A stretch of DNA of 64,000 bases from Saprospiraceae bacterium (GCA_016710585.1 JADJVN010000006.1:215156-279155); one strand, 5' to 3'; shown: positions 27,049 through 36,862, counted from the first letter of the stretch. The notes: a model not told the origin generated them from the sequence alone. A program made the numbers and translations.

Positions 27049-27641
27049 TCATTTTCTAAAATTTTTAGTAGCGAGGTCTTTCCTGATACGACTCAAACTT
27101 TCTGGCGTAATACCTAGATAAGAAGCCACCATAATCAAGGGAACCCTCAATAATAAATCAGGATACATCTTGACAAAATCGAGATATCGCTGTTCTGCAG
27201 TAGCACTTAAAAGTTGATTTATTCTATTTTGAAGATTTCTTATGTGATTGTGCAATAACTTATTGTTAAATTCTAGGAACGATGCATTGATTTTGGATAA
27301 TTTAAGCAGTGATTGTTCTTCTATCATAATCAAAACAGAATCTTCGATGGCTTGAAAATAATAGAGTGAAGGTTTATTAAAATACAAACTTTCACGATCT
27401 GACAAAAACCAATTCTCAGGCGCAAACTGAATCACATGTTCCTTCCCCTTTTCATCAATAGAATATTGACGCATCAATCCTGATTCCACAAAAAAACATG
27501 ATGACAAAGTGCTCCTTGTTGTAGAATATACTCCCCTCTCTTTAATCGTTTCAATTTACAATTTGCAGAAAGGAGTTCCACTTCCTGTGTAGTAATGTCA
27601 ACATTAGAAGTCAAGTAAGTGGTTAAACTAAAATTATTCAT
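27049..27641 (-). CDS. Crp/Fnr family transcriptional regulator (one missing base)
   Basis: The open frame of 152 residues (from 27507) lacks the first part of the cNMP-binding domain. ATG 27641 opens 'MNNFSLTTYLTSNVDITTQE' through 'LKRLKRGEYILQQGALCHHV'. One extra base in the A7 run at 27490-27496 (T run on the coding strand) joins this to 'FVESGLMRQYSIDEKGKEHV'. That gives 197 residues, the usual size of Bacteroidota Crp/Fnr proteins. The HTH region 'VPLIMVASYLGITPESLSRIRKDL' is complete. No Cys cluster for an Fe-S centre is seen, so an Fnr-type sensor is unlikely. It lies just upstream of pirin on the same strand and may regulate it. Confidence 0.85.
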
Positions 27642-28227
27642 ACTTAGTATACACTGTTCATTTGATGAAAGAAAACAAAGGATCTATATGATTCAAAGGT
27701 AAATATGATGATATAAATTGAATTATATGCTAAAACTAAAATAATAAATTTGAAACAAAGAATAAATTTTAATCCAGCTAAATTTTCTATGAGTTGATTA
27801 ATTCGAAACTCAGTTAAATTCTCTTGAAGTTGAGGACTTATAACGAGGACTCCAAATTGAAATATTGAGGTATTGGAAACTGATTTCTTAACATTTAACA
27901 TTTGGTAATCTGCCAATTGAATTATAAAAAATTAATAAACTGTGTAAATTTATGTGACTTGCAAAGTACGGAGCTTAAAATAGTATTTTTACATTAAAAT
28001 TTAATATGTAAAAAATGCTTTCATTTAAAATAATATTCAAAAATGTCTTATATTAAATAGAAATTTATCAATAAAAAGATACTAGTTATCGGAATAAATA
28101 ATTAAATTTGCTTAATACAAAAGAGTCTTTTTGATATGTATGATATAAAATGGAAGATCGGTTTCATCAGGTTCTTGCTCCAACAGTATTTTACTTTTGG
28201 ATAAAAATAAATTGACTCATTTTGTAA
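27642..28227. other. AT-rich gap without a supported gene
   Basis: About 590 bases between the Crp/Fnr gene and the tandem propeller cluster. A 90-residue frame at 27916-27644 has no recognisable features and low-complexity hydrophobic ends, so I do not call it. No promoter consensus was found for copy 1 here; the position of the TAGATTTG element seen in copies 2 and 3 reads 'tcattttg'. Confidence 0.4.
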
Positions 28228-28285
28228 ATATCATAAAATTGATAGACCAAAAAGGAAATATTCAAGTGATTAAAGTTCTTGTTCC
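28228..28285 (+). repeat. Conserved 58-bp leader of tandem copy 1
   Basis: Begins 'atatcataaaattgatag' and ends 'gttcttgttcc' right before the ATG. Near-identical 58-bp blocks precede copies 2 (29991-30048) and 3 (31756-31813). The leader sequence has thus been duplicated and conserved as strictly as the coding region. Confidence 0.8.
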
Positions 28286-29808
28286 ATGAAATTAGTAAAA
28301 ATAATTTTTTAATTATTTTTAATCTTATCTCAAATCATGCCACTACACAGTGGCATGATTTGAATTGGGTTTTAGGATATAAGAAACCATTTATGTCTGT
28401 AAGACCATTTCCTGACCCCAATCAAGGTATTCTAGTTTTAAATTTTCAAAATTCAAAATTTGATAGTAGTCTTTACTTTGTAAATAGCACCGCTTGGATG
28501 AGTTTTACCACAAATTGTATTTCTGATAAAAATGGTAAGTTATTATTTTATACAGATGGCTGCACAATATTTAATCAAAAACATGGAGTAGTTAAAAATG
28601 GCGATACAATTAATCCAGGCGTATTGTGGGAAAGATTTGTGGGGCATGGATATCCTATAGATTTTGGAGCAATATTTTTACCAAAACCAAATTCAGATCA
28701 CGAATATTATCTTTTTCATAAACGCTATCTGCTTGGAATGAAAAAAAATGGAAGAGAGTGGAGCAATTATGTAGATCAATTGTTTTATTCTAAAATTGAT
28801 CTTACATCATTTTATCCTGAAGGAATTTGTATTGAGAAAAATCAAACTGTTTTTAAAAGTGTATTAAGTGATAGTGAACTAGATGCAGTATTACATGCGA
28901 ATGGAAGAGATTATTGGATAGTCACTAAAGAATCAGTCAATCCAGTATTTCATTTTACATTACTGGATCCTTTAGGACCAAGATTACACCATTCACAAAA
29001 AATAGGCATTTCTTATGCAACTGAGGATGCTAATGGCAATTGTGTCTTTAGTTCTAATGGTGATTACTTTGCTCGAATATTACCTCAAGATGGTATTGAA
29101 TTATTCAGATTTGATCGATGTGAAGGCAGATTTTATGATCCCATCTCATTGCCCTTCTTAGATACTTCCAGCGTCTTCGGTAGTGTCGAATTCTCACCAT
29201 CTGGAGAATATCTTTATGTGAATTCTTACAATAAGATATGGCAATATCATGTTCCTACCATTCGGTCTTCTCAGCCAATACTTGTCGCAGAATGGGATGG
29301 CTTGATTTACTTTGGAGCTTGGAGTACAAGTTTTTTTAGAGGAAAACGTGCAGCAGATGGTAAAATTTACTATAGTGTCTTTGGATCGAATGGATTTACT
29401 TTGTCTGTGATACATGAACCAGATAAAAAAGGATTGGATTGTAATGTGGAACAGCACGGTATTATCTTGTCTTCCTTAACTGAAGGCACATTACCTTTTT
29501 TTCCTAATTATAGACTAGGGCCTTTAAAAGGGAGTAGTTGTGATACAATCATTACTTCTAGTCATGAATACATAAAGCAAGAGAAATATTTTGTAGATGC
29601 TAATTCCATCTTGCGATCCAACGCATGGAATCCAACTGAAAAACTACAACTGGAAATCATCAGCTCAGAAGGAAAAATAGTAAGCAAAGAATTAATCAAT
29701 TTTCAACATAGTCATAAATTAAAACTGGATCATTTGAGCTCTGGAGTTTATTACTTAAAAATCACTAATACATCTGGAGATACTCAAACATTAAAAATGA
29801 TGCGGTGA
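28286..29808 (+). CDS. T9SS-secreted propeller protein, tandem copy 1 (poly-T one base short)
   Basis: The true start is ATG 28286 ('MKLVKIIF'), as in the other copies. The T run in the signal-peptide codons has six T here, versus seven in copy 2 (TTTCTTT in copy 3), which puts the ATG out of frame. The long open frame instead runs from a TTG at 28279. Restored, the product is ~507 residues: signal peptide to 'SNHATTQ', propeller-type repeats ('LHANGRDYWIVTKES', 'VEFSPSGEYLYVNSYN'), 'PFFPNYRLGPLKGSSCDT', and a T9SS type A tail ('EKLQLEIISSEGKIVSKE' ... 'SSGVYYLKITNTSGDTQ'). The usual YPNP is replaced by 'RSNAWNPTEKL'. It shares the first ~90 residues with copy 2 but differs at 170-200 ('LTSFYPEGICIEKNQTVFKS'). 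Ligand unknown. Confidence 0.85.
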
Positions 29809-29971
29809 TGTAGGAATGCAATGTACTGATTTAATGAAAAAATGCAGTTGATAAGGAATCGTAATAGCAAAAAAATCGTATCACCCTAATTGATTTTGAT
29901 AGAAACATCCGCTTTTACAATACACCAAATAAATATATAAAAAAATACATACAATTAATCTAATTAATAAC

Positions 29972-29979
29972 TAGATTTG
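29972..29979 (+). promoter_or_regulatory. -7 promoter element (TAGATTTG), copy 2
   Basis: Exact TAnnTTTG, 69 bases before ATG 30049 and just ahead of the conserved 58-bp leader. The same element precedes copy 3. Confidence 0.5.
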
Positions 29980-30048
29980 TCAAAAACAAAATATCATAAA
30001 ATTGATAGACCAAAAAGGAAATATTCAAGTGATTAAAGTTCTTGTTCC

Positions 30049-31572
30049 ATGAAATTAATAAAAATAATTTTTTTAATTATTTTTAATCTTATCTCAAATC
30101 ATGCCACTACACAGTGGCATGATTTGAATTGGGTTTTAGGATATGGCCAACCATTTATGTCTGTAAGACCATTTCCTGACCCCAATCAAGGTATTCAAGT
30201 TTTAAATTTTCAAAATTCAAAATTTGATAGTAGTCTTTACTTTGTAAATAGCACCGCTTGGATGAGTTTTACCACAAATTGTATTTCTGATAAAAATGGT
30301 AAGTTATTATTTTATACAGATGGCTGTACAATATTTAATCAAAAACATGAAGTGGTTAAAAATGGCGATACAATTAATCCAGGCGTTTTATGGAACAGAT
30401 TTGTAGGGCATGGATATCCAATTGAGAATGGGGCTATATTTCTTCCAAAGCCAAATTCTGATCATGAATATTATCTTTTTCATAAACGCTATCTGCTTGG
30501 AATGAAAAAAAATGGAAGAGAGTGGAGTAACTATATAGATCGATTGTTTTACTCTAAAATTGATATTACTCCAGCTTATCCAGATGGAATTTGTGTGGCA
30601 AAAAATGAAACAGTGTTTGAAAGCATTATTGGTGATAGTGAACTTAATGCAGTATTACATGCGAATGGAAGAGATTATTGGATAGTCACAAAAGAATCCG
30701 TAAATCCAATATTTCATTTTACATTACTCGATCCTTCAGGACCGAGATTACACCATTCACAAAAAATAGGCATATCTTATGCAACAGTGGATGCCAATGG
30801 AAATTGTGTCTTTAGTTCTAATGGCGATTACTTTGCTAGAATACTACCACAAGATGGTATTGAATTATTCAGATTTGATCGATGTGAAGGCAGATTTTAT
30901 GATCCCGTTTCATTGCCATTTTTAGATACTTCCAGTGTTTTTGGTAGTATAGAGTTCTCTCCATCTGGAGAATATCTTTATGTGAATACATACAATAAGA
31001 TATGGCAATATCATGTTCTTACCATTCGGTCTTCTCAGCCAATACTTGTCGCAGAGTGGGATGGCTTGGTCTATTTTGGAGCTTGGAGCACAAGTTTTTA
31101 TACTGGTAGATGTGCAGCAGATGGTAAAATTTATTATAGTGTCTTTGGATCGAATGGATTTACTTTATCTGTGATACATGAACCAGATAAAAAAGGATTG
31201 GATTGTAATGTGGAACAGCACGGTATTATCTTGTCTTCCTTAACTGAAGGTACATTACCTTTTTTTCCAAATTATAGACTGGGGCCTTTAAAAGGGAGTA
31301 GTTGTGATACAATCATTACTTCAAGTCATGAGTATATCAAGCAAGAGAATTATTTTGTAGATGCTAATTCCATCTTGCGATCCAACGCATGGAATCCAAC
31401 TGAAAAACTACAACTGGAAATCATCAGCTCAGAAGGAAAAATAGTAAGCAAAGAATTAATCTATTTTCAATATAGTCATCAATTAAAAATGGATCATTTG
31501 AGCTCTGGAGTTTATTACTTAAAAATCACTAATACATCTGGAGATACTCAAACATTAAAAATGATGCGTTAA
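30049..31572 (+). CDS. T9SS-secreted propeller protein, tandem copy 2
   Basis: 507 residues, intact. The signal peptide ends near 'SNHATTQ'. The same repeats, 'FPNYRLGPLKGSSCDT' and T9SS tail as copy 1. It shares residues ~30-90 with copy 1 ('FMSVRPFPDPNQGI') but residues ~150-200 with copy 3 ('ITPAYPDGICVAKNETVFES'), a patchwork that points to gene conversion. A private change is 'HVLTIRS' where copies 1 and 3 have 'HVPTIRS'. It is preceded by its own promoter element and a leader conserved with the others. Predicted outer surface or released; ligand unknown. Confidence 0.9.
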   Translation: MKLIKIIFLIIFNLISNHATTQWHDLNWVLGYGQPFMSVRPFPDPNQGIQVLNFQNSKFDSSLYFVNSTAWMSFTTNCISDKNGKLLFYTDGCTIFNQKHEVVKNGDTINPGVLWNRFVGHGYPIENGAIFLPKPNSDHEYYLFHKRYLLGMKKNGREWSNYIDRLFYSKIDITPAYPDGICVAKNETVFESIIGDSELNAVLHANGRDYWIVTKESVNPIFHFTLLDPSGPRLHHSQKIGISYATVDANGNCVFSSNGDYFARILPQDGIELFRFDRCEGRFYDPVSLPFLDTSSVFGSIEFSPSGEYLYVNTYNKIWQYHVLTIRSSQPILVAEWDGLVYFGAWSTSFYTGRCAADGKIYYSVFGSNGFTLSVIHEPDKKGLDCNVEQHGIILSSLTEGTLPFFPNYRLGPLKGSSCDTIITSSHEYIKQENYFVDANSILRSNAWNPTEKLQLEIISSEGKIVSKELIYFQYSHQLKMDHLSSGVYYLKITNTSGDTQTLKMMR

Positions 31573-31735
31573 TTTAGGAATGCAATGTACTGATTTAATG
31601 AAAAAATGCAGTTGATAAGGAATCGTAATAGCAAAAAAATCGTATCACCCTAATTGATTTTGATAGAAACATCCGTTTTTAAAATACACCAAATAAATAT
31701 ATAAAAAAATAGAAATAATGAATCAAAAAAATAAC

Positions 31736-31743
31736 TAGATTTG
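31736..31743 (+). promoter_or_regulatory. -7 promoter element (TAGATTTG), copy 3
   Basis: Exact TAnnTTTG at the same relative position as in copy 2 (70 bases before ATG 31814). Confidence 0.5.
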
Positions 31744-31813
31744 TCTAAAACCAAAATATCATAAAATTGATAGACCAAAAAGGAAATATTCAAGTGATTA
31801 AAGTTCTTGTTCC

Positions 31814-33337
31814 ATGAAATTAATAAAAATAATTTCTTTAATTATTTTTAATCTTATCTCAAATCATGCCACTACACAGTGGCATGATTTGAATTGGATT
31901 TTGGGAGATGGGCATTATTTTATTAGTAATAAACCATGGCCCTTTCCAAATCAAAGTATTGTGCAACTTAATTTTCGCAATTCACAGCTAGATACAAGCA
32001 TGATCCATAAGATTAATGACTCACAAATGAGTTTTACCACAAATTGTATTTCTGATAAAAATGGTGAGCTACTATTTTATACAGATGGAAGCAGGATATT
32101 TAATCGTAAACATGAAATACTTAAAAATGGCGATACAATTAATCCAGGCATTTTATGGAACAGATTTGTGGGGCATGGATATCCCATGATAAATGGTGCA
32201 TTATTTCTTCCAAAGCCAAATTCTGATCATGAATATTATCTCTTTCATAAACGCTATCTGCTTGGAATGAAAAAAAATGGAAGAGAGTGGAGTAACTATA
32301 TAGATCGATTGTTTTACTCTAAAATTGATATTACTCCAGCTTATCCAGATGGAATTTGTGTGGCAAAAAATGAAACAGTGTTTGAAAGTATTATAGGTGA
32401 TGGAGAACTTAATGCAGTATTACATGCAAATGGAAGAGACTATTGGATAGTCACAAAAGAATCCGTAAATCCAATATTTCATTTTACATTACTCGATCCT
32501 TCAGGACCGAGATTACACCATTCGCAAAAAATAGGCATATCTTATGCAACAGTAGATGCCCATGGTAATTGTGTCTTTAGTTCTAATGGCGATTACTTTG
32601 CTCGAATACTACCTGAAGATGGCATTGAATTATTTCGATTTGATCGATGTGAAGGCAGATTTTATGATCCCATCTCATTGCCCTTCTTAGATACTTCCAG
32701 CGTCTTCGGCAGTGTCGAATTCTCACAATCCGGAGAATATCTTTATGTGAATTCTTACAATAAGATATGGCAATATCATGTTCCCACCATTCGTTCTTCT
32801 CAGCCAATACTAGTCGCAGAATGGGATGGCTTGATCTACTTTGGAGCTTGGAGCACAAGTTTTTACACTGGTAGACTTGCTGCTGATGGTAAAATTTATT
32901 ATAGTGTCTTTGGATCGAATGGATTTACTTTATCTGTGATTCATGAACCAGATAAAAAAGGATTGGATTGTAATGTGGAACAGCACGGTATTATCTTGTC
33001 TTCCTTAACTGAAGGTACATTACCTTTTTTTCCAAATTATAGACTAGGGCCTTTAAAAGGGAGTAGTTGTGATACAATCGTAACTTCTAGTCATGAGTAT
33101 ATTAAGCAAGAGAATTATTTTGTAGATGCTAATTCCATCTTGCGATCCAACGCATGTAATCCAACTGAAAAACTACAACTGGAAATCATCAGCTCAGAAG
33201 GAAAAATAGTAAGCAAAGAATTAATCTATTTTCAACATAGTTATCAATTAAAAATAGATCATTTAAGCTCAGGTATTTATTACTTAAAAATAACTAATAC
33301 ATCAGGAGATACTCAAACATTAAAAATGATGCGTTGA
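31814..33337 (+). CDS. T9SS-secreted propeller protein, tandem copy 3
   Basis: 507 residues, intact. After the shared signal peptide, residues ~30-70 are replaced by a different sequence ('DGHYFISNKPWPFPNQSI', 'LNFRNSQLDTSMIHKINDSQ'), before homology resumes at 'MSFTTNCISDKNGELLFYTD'. From ~130 on it follows copy 2, then copy 1 ('WDGLIYFGAW'). The C-terminus is as in the others, apart from 'SNACNPTEKL' in place of AWNP. It is the downstream end of a 1765-bp tandem array. This N-terminal block is the most divergent part of the array and may be a ligand-contacting face. Confidence 0.9.
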   Translation: MKLIKIISLIIFNLISNHATTQWHDLNWILGDGHYFISNKPWPFPNQSIVQLNFRNSQLDTSMIHKINDSQMSFTTNCISDKNGELLFYTDGSRIFNRKHEILKNGDTINPGILWNRFVGHGYPMINGALFLPKPNSDHEYYLFHKRYLLGMKKNGREWSNYIDRLFYSKIDITPAYPDGICVAKNETVFESIIGDGELNAVLHANGRDYWIVTKESVNPIFHFTLLDPSGPRLHHSQKIGISYATVDAHGNCVFSSNGDYFARILPEDGIELFRFDRCEGRFYDPISLPFLDTSSVFGSVEFSQSGEYLYVNSYNKIWQYHVPTIRSSQPILVAEWDGLIYFGAWSTSFYTGRLAADGKIYYSVFGSNGFTLSVIHEPDKKGLDCNVEQHGIILSSLTEGTLPFFPNYRLGPLKGSSCDTIVTSSHEYIKQENYFVDANSILRSNACNPTEKLQLEIISSEGKIVSKELIYFQHSYQLKIDHLSSGIYYLKITNTSGDTQTLKMMR

Positions 33338-33492
33338 TGTAGGAGCACTATTAAAAATAAGCCGAATCAAAGAAAAGCTATACCAAGCATCCTAAGTTTC
33401 TAAATAAAAGATTAGAACCTGGAACTTTTGGAACAATCAAATCAGAAGATCAAACAAATATACAAATCATATATTGAGAAATTAATTTTCAC

Positions 33493-33500
33493 TATATTTG
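33493..33500 (+). promoter_or_regulatory. -7 promoter element for the esterase gene (TATATTTG)
   Basis: Exact TAnnTTTG, 20 bases before ATG 33520. Confidence 0.55.
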
Positions 33501-33519
33501 TGAACAAAAATTACCCCAT

Positions 33520-34731
33520 ATGAAATCAAATTTATTTTACCTCGTTCTGTTTTTATTGCCCTTATCCATATTTGGAAATAGCTTTAACACATCAATCAAT
33601 TCACATAATGCATGTGTTAATGGCAAGCTTAAAAAAACGATCCTCGTGGATGGATTTACGAGAGAATACATTATTCACGTTCCTGTAATCTATGATCACA
33701 GTATTCAAGTTCCTTTAGTTTTTATGCTTCATGGGACAGGAGGTAGCGGTGATGACTTTTATGAGAATCATGGCTGGAAGGAACTCAGTGAGAAAGAAAA
33801 TTTTATAGTGGTCTACCCTTCTGCTTTGCGCTATCGAATCTTCACTGATGGAGAAAATAAGACGATCACAAAGTGGAATACAAGTCCTGATGCAGAATGG
33901 GTATTCCAAGCAGGTGAAACAGGTGCAGATGATATTAAATTCTTGCGCAGGATCATTGAAGAAATGAAGCAAGATTACAAAATCGATGCAAAAAGAATAT
34001 ACTTGAATGGCTTCTCTAATGGCGGTGCCATGGCATCAAAGTGTGCTGTAGAAATGAGTGATGTACTCGCAGCTGTAGCAGAAAATGCAGCATCATTTTA
34101 CATCGACACAGTGTACATTCCAAAGCGAAAATTGCCTGTCCTATTCCAAGTGGGAAATAAAGATTACGGCCCAGGAAATATTGGACCAGAAATCCCTCTA
34201 ATCTACCTTGATACACTATTATCACAAGCTGGAATTCCAATTCAAAATGGCAAGCATTTTAGAATAGCGAATAATCATATACGCAATTTTAATTTGCAAT
34301 CGAGTTATACTATCGTGGGAGATACAAACCAAGTAGTCGTTGCAACTTACCTCCCTAAAAATCCTGGACCCGGAACTGGATATGAATTCAAATTTATTCT
34401 AGTCAAAGCCTTAGCACATGCCTACCCCAATGGTGAAAATCATTTTTTTGATGCGCCGAAGGTTCATTGGAATTGGATGCAGAAATTTATGTTAGAAAAT
34501 ACAGTCGCAACAAAAGATGAAAAAAACGAGGCTCTTGAACTCGTTTCATTTTATCCTAATCCAAGTCAGAACAAGATCCAATTTGATACCATGACAGAAT
34601 GGAATATCATGAATCTAAATGGAGAATCGATCAAAAAAGGCTTTGGCAATGAAATTGATATTTCAAATTTGCCACCAGCCATTTATTTCCTTAAAATGGA
34701 AAACAAACTGAGAAAATTAATTAAAAATTAA
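33520..34731 (+). CDS. Secreted PHB-depolymerase/feruloyl-esterase-like hydrolase with T9SS tail
   Basis: 403 residues. The signal peptide ends near 'SIFGNSF'. It is an alpha/beta hydrolase of the LpqC / poly(3-hydroxybutyrate) depolymerase type: oxyanion region 'PLVFMLHGTGGSGDDF', nucleophile elbow 'YLNGFSNGGAMAS' (GFSNG), and late His in 'LAHAYPNGENHFF'. The acid is probably in 'VGNKDYGPG'. The last ~70 residues form a T9SS type A domain ('SFYPNPSQNKIQFD' ... 'PAIYFLKMENKLRKL'). It acts outside the cell on an ester substrate that cannot be named from sequence. It follows the tandem propeller array on the same strand but has its own promoter. Confidence 0.88.
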   Translation: MKSNLFYLVLFLLPLSIFGNSFNTSINSHNACVNGKLKKTILVDGFTREYIIHVPVIYDHSIQVPLVFMLHGTGGSGDDFYENHGWKELSEKENFIVVYPSALRYRIFTDGENKTITKWNTSPDAEWVFQAGETGADDIKFLRRIIEEMKQDYKIDAKRIYLNGFSNGGAMASKCAVEMSDVLAAVAENAASFYIDTVYIPKRKLPVLFQVGNKDYGPGNIGPEIPLIYLDTLLSQAGIPIQNGKHFRIANNHIRNFNLQSSYTIVGDTNQVVVATYLPKNPGPGTGYEFKFILVKALAHAYPNGENHFFDAPKVHWNWMQKFMLENTVATKDEKNEALELVSFYPNPSQNKIQFDTMTEWNIMNLNGESIKKGFGNEIDISNLPPAIYFLKMENKLRKLIKN

Positions 34732-35172
34732 TTAGGGTCTGCTCAAAAACTATATTCTCATTATAAATGTCTTTTAAGTTAGATTCTTTATTTTTATATG
34801 CAAGATTTCTAATAATAATAATCAAAAAATCATGCACTTCTTTTGATTAATCGCCATTCTAAGATTTGCAAGAGTAGTTTTTACGCGTTCATTTTCTTTG
34901 GCTGACTTATGGAGGTCGTTCTCTCCTTATCAGTGATCTCCTCGATTGCATCGTTCATCAAAAAACGACGAGGGCCAAGCTGTCAAGGTTGGACGGTTCT
35001 TTCGTTATCGATGAAATCGTTCACTCGTTGCTCCGCACCACTTCATTCATTCAAAGGCATTTTTGCTATAACCGTAATATAAATTCTAAATTGGCTCAAG
35101 GTTTCGCCAATTCTTACAATTTATATTGCTATGCTGGTGAAAAAGATCTAACTATTTATTTCAGACCTAATT
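34730..35172. repeat. 443-bp non-coding element with imperfect terminal inverted repeats
   Basis: Left end 'aattagggtctgc' (34730-34742); right end 'tcagacctaatt' (35161-35172), the inverse of the left apart from one missing C and one mismatch. No gene inside: a 68-residue frame at 34989-35195 has no features and runs out past the right end. The interior is less AT-rich than its surroundings and holds several CG-containing words ('cgacgagggccaagctg'). It looks like a MITE or an IS remnant. The left end overlaps the esterase stop codon, so insertion just behind that gene is likely. Confidence 0.5.
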
Positions 35173-35184
35173 ACCAATCTTGCC

Positions 35185-35530
35185 TCAATCTTTAGCCTCA
35201 TCATCTTCAATATGAAGTATATGTAGCAGTCGATGTATGATCGGCGCAAAAAGACTGCAGTAATAAAAATGCTACGCCACTGTATAGCGCATATAGTGAA
35301 GAAAAAATCTTTGCCGTTGGCGTTTTCATTTCTACAACTGGTCCCATTCCGGTCAATATCATACTGCTCATATGAAAGCTGTCTAGCCATGATATTTCAC
35401 CAAAATGATGGTAGCCTATTATTCCAATGAGCAATGAAATTAAGATTAATCCAAATGCAAAAGTTGCATAACGGAGCAGTCGTATAAAAAAACTTGGGAG
35501 AGACCGAAGTTTTTGTTTTTTATGTTCCAT
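35185..35530 (-). CDS. Two-TM channel-like small membrane protein (two missing bases)
   Basis: The N-terminal 90 residues have a TM helix ('FAFGLILISLLIGIIGYHHF') and a pore-like segment 'ISWLDSFHMSSMILTGMGPV', then a second TM ('IFSSLYALYSGVAF'). This layout is like the Bacteroidota proteins annotated as two-TM potassium-channel-like. The open frame then runs into a foreign tail. Adding one base to each of two T5 runs (coding strand; about 35265-35290) restores 'FITAVFFAPIIHRLLHILHI' and an acidic end 'EDDEAKD', with the stop at 35185-35187. Both repairs fall in homopolymers. Full length would be about 115 residues. Channel function is a family-based guess. Confidence 0.6.
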
Positions 35531-35610
35531 TTTTATTTAGATAGAATATATTTTTTAAAAAATAAATATTGCATCGCGCTTTTCAATTCAAAATGTAATA
35601 TTCAATCAAA

Positions 35611-36819
35611 TCACATTTTTACAAATCGACTTTGCTGCATTTTATCATCCTGAATCATGCGAATAATATATGTTCCAGTGGGCAATGAGCTAACTGAAAT
35701 CTTTGTATTTTTTGATTCAACTAATTCTTGGGATAATACTTCTTTTCCATCAGATGTATAAATTTTATATGATGAAGGTCCTTGCATTACATCAGTCAGT
35801 TGAATAAAATCACTACAAGGATTTGGGTAAATGTCAAGATTTGTTATTTCAATTTCTTTGATGCTTGTTAAGTTTTGAATCTTCAGTATTTTTCCTCGAT
35901 GTGTGCAAATAAAAGCCAAGTTTTGATCGACCATATCAATTCCAAAATTATGATCTATTCCAGCTGGACTTGGCATCAATGTCCAGTTCAATCCGCCATC
36001 AACTGTCTTTAATATCGTCCCATTAAAACCCACAGCAAGCCCAATATTCTCATCGACAAAATCCATATCCATTAAAGCCTCCTGAACACCCGACTCTAAT
36101 GAAACCCACGACTCTCCCGCATCAGTTGTTTTATATATTCTCCCAATATCTGCACAAGCATAACCTATGGATGATGTGGGAAATACTATTTTGCGAAGCC
36201 AATCAGCAGGAGCTTTATATGGAAAATTTTTCACTTCAGTCCACGTCGACCCAGCGTCCGTAGTCCTCAAAAGAATATTCGATCCAACAGCAAGCCCTAT
36301 ATTTTTATCGATAAAAAATATAGACTGTAACAAATTAATTTTGGGATTGGGTAAAATCTCCCAGGTCTCTCCAGCATCGATTGTCTTCATCAATAGCCCT
36401 CTACTCCCACATGCATATCCAGTATTTTTATCTGTAAAATGCAAACCCCAAATTTGTTCTGTAGTTCCTGTCTTTAAGGTCTTCCAAGTGAGACCTGCAT
36501 CAATCGTTTTTATGATGATGCCATCATTGCTAGACATATAACATATATCTCTATCTTGATACCAAATTTTCATAAAACGCATTCCTGTGTAGCCAGAATT
36601 TTGATCCACCCATGTCTTCCCACCATCAGTGGTGCGATGAATATTGAAGTTAGAATTATTATACAATGCGCCAACAGTATAACCTGTCAAGCCATCCAAA
36701 AAATCTACACTGTGTAATGTCTGCTCTGGATTAAAACTCTTAACAATCTGCCATGATTGTGATAAAGCAATATAGGAATTGAATAGAAATATTAGCAATA
36801 AAAATCTACACATCATCAT
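35611..36819 (-). CDS. YCF48-like repeat protein with T9SS type A sorting domain
   Basis: About 402 residues from ATG 36819, which begins the signal peptide ('CRFLLLIFLFNSYIALSQ'); the frame is open from 36855. Six repeats carry the signature 'TTDGGKTW' / 'TIDAGLTW' / 'TIDAGETW' / 'TTDAGSTW' / 'TTDAGESW' / 'TVDGGLNW', alternating with 'GYACGSRG' / 'GLAVGSN' turns. This is the BNR/sialidase-like propeller of photosystem assembly factor YCF48. In heterotrophic Bacteroidota such proteins are secreted and of unknown role. The tail is 'DIYPNPCSDFIQL' ... 'PTGTYIIRMIQDD'. It starts 44 bases after topA on the same strand. Confidence 0.88.
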   Translation of the reverse strand: MMMCRFLLLIFLFNSYIALSQSWQIVKSFNPEQTLHSVDFLDGLTGYTVGALYNNSNFNIHRTTDGGKTWVDQNSGYTGMRFMKIWYQDRDICYMSSNDGIIIKTIDAGLTWKTLKTGTTEQIWGLHFTDKNTGYACGSRGLLMKTIDAGETWEILPNPKINLLQSIFFIDKNIGLAVGSNILLRTTDAGSTWTEVKNFPYKAPADWLRKIVFPTSSIGYACADIGRIYKTTDAGESWVSLESGVQEALMDMDFVDENIGLAVGFNGTILKTVDGGLNWTLMPSPAGIDHNFGIDMVDQNLAFICTHRGKILKIQNLTSIKEIEITNLDIYPNPCSDFIQLTDVMQGPSSYKIYTSDGKEVLSQELVESKNTKISVSSLPTGTYIIRMIQDDKMQQSRFVKM

Positions 36820-36862
36820 TAGAAATTTTGACGTGAATTTAACCAAAAAAATCAATCAAAGC

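Noticed and set aside
27644..27916. 90-residue frame on the minus strand
   Set aside because: Low complexity, no signal, no family and no promoter at a sensible distance.
34989..35195. 68-residue frame on the plus strand
   Set aside because: Lies inside the inverted-repeat element and runs past its end into the 3' end of the channel-like gene on the other strand.
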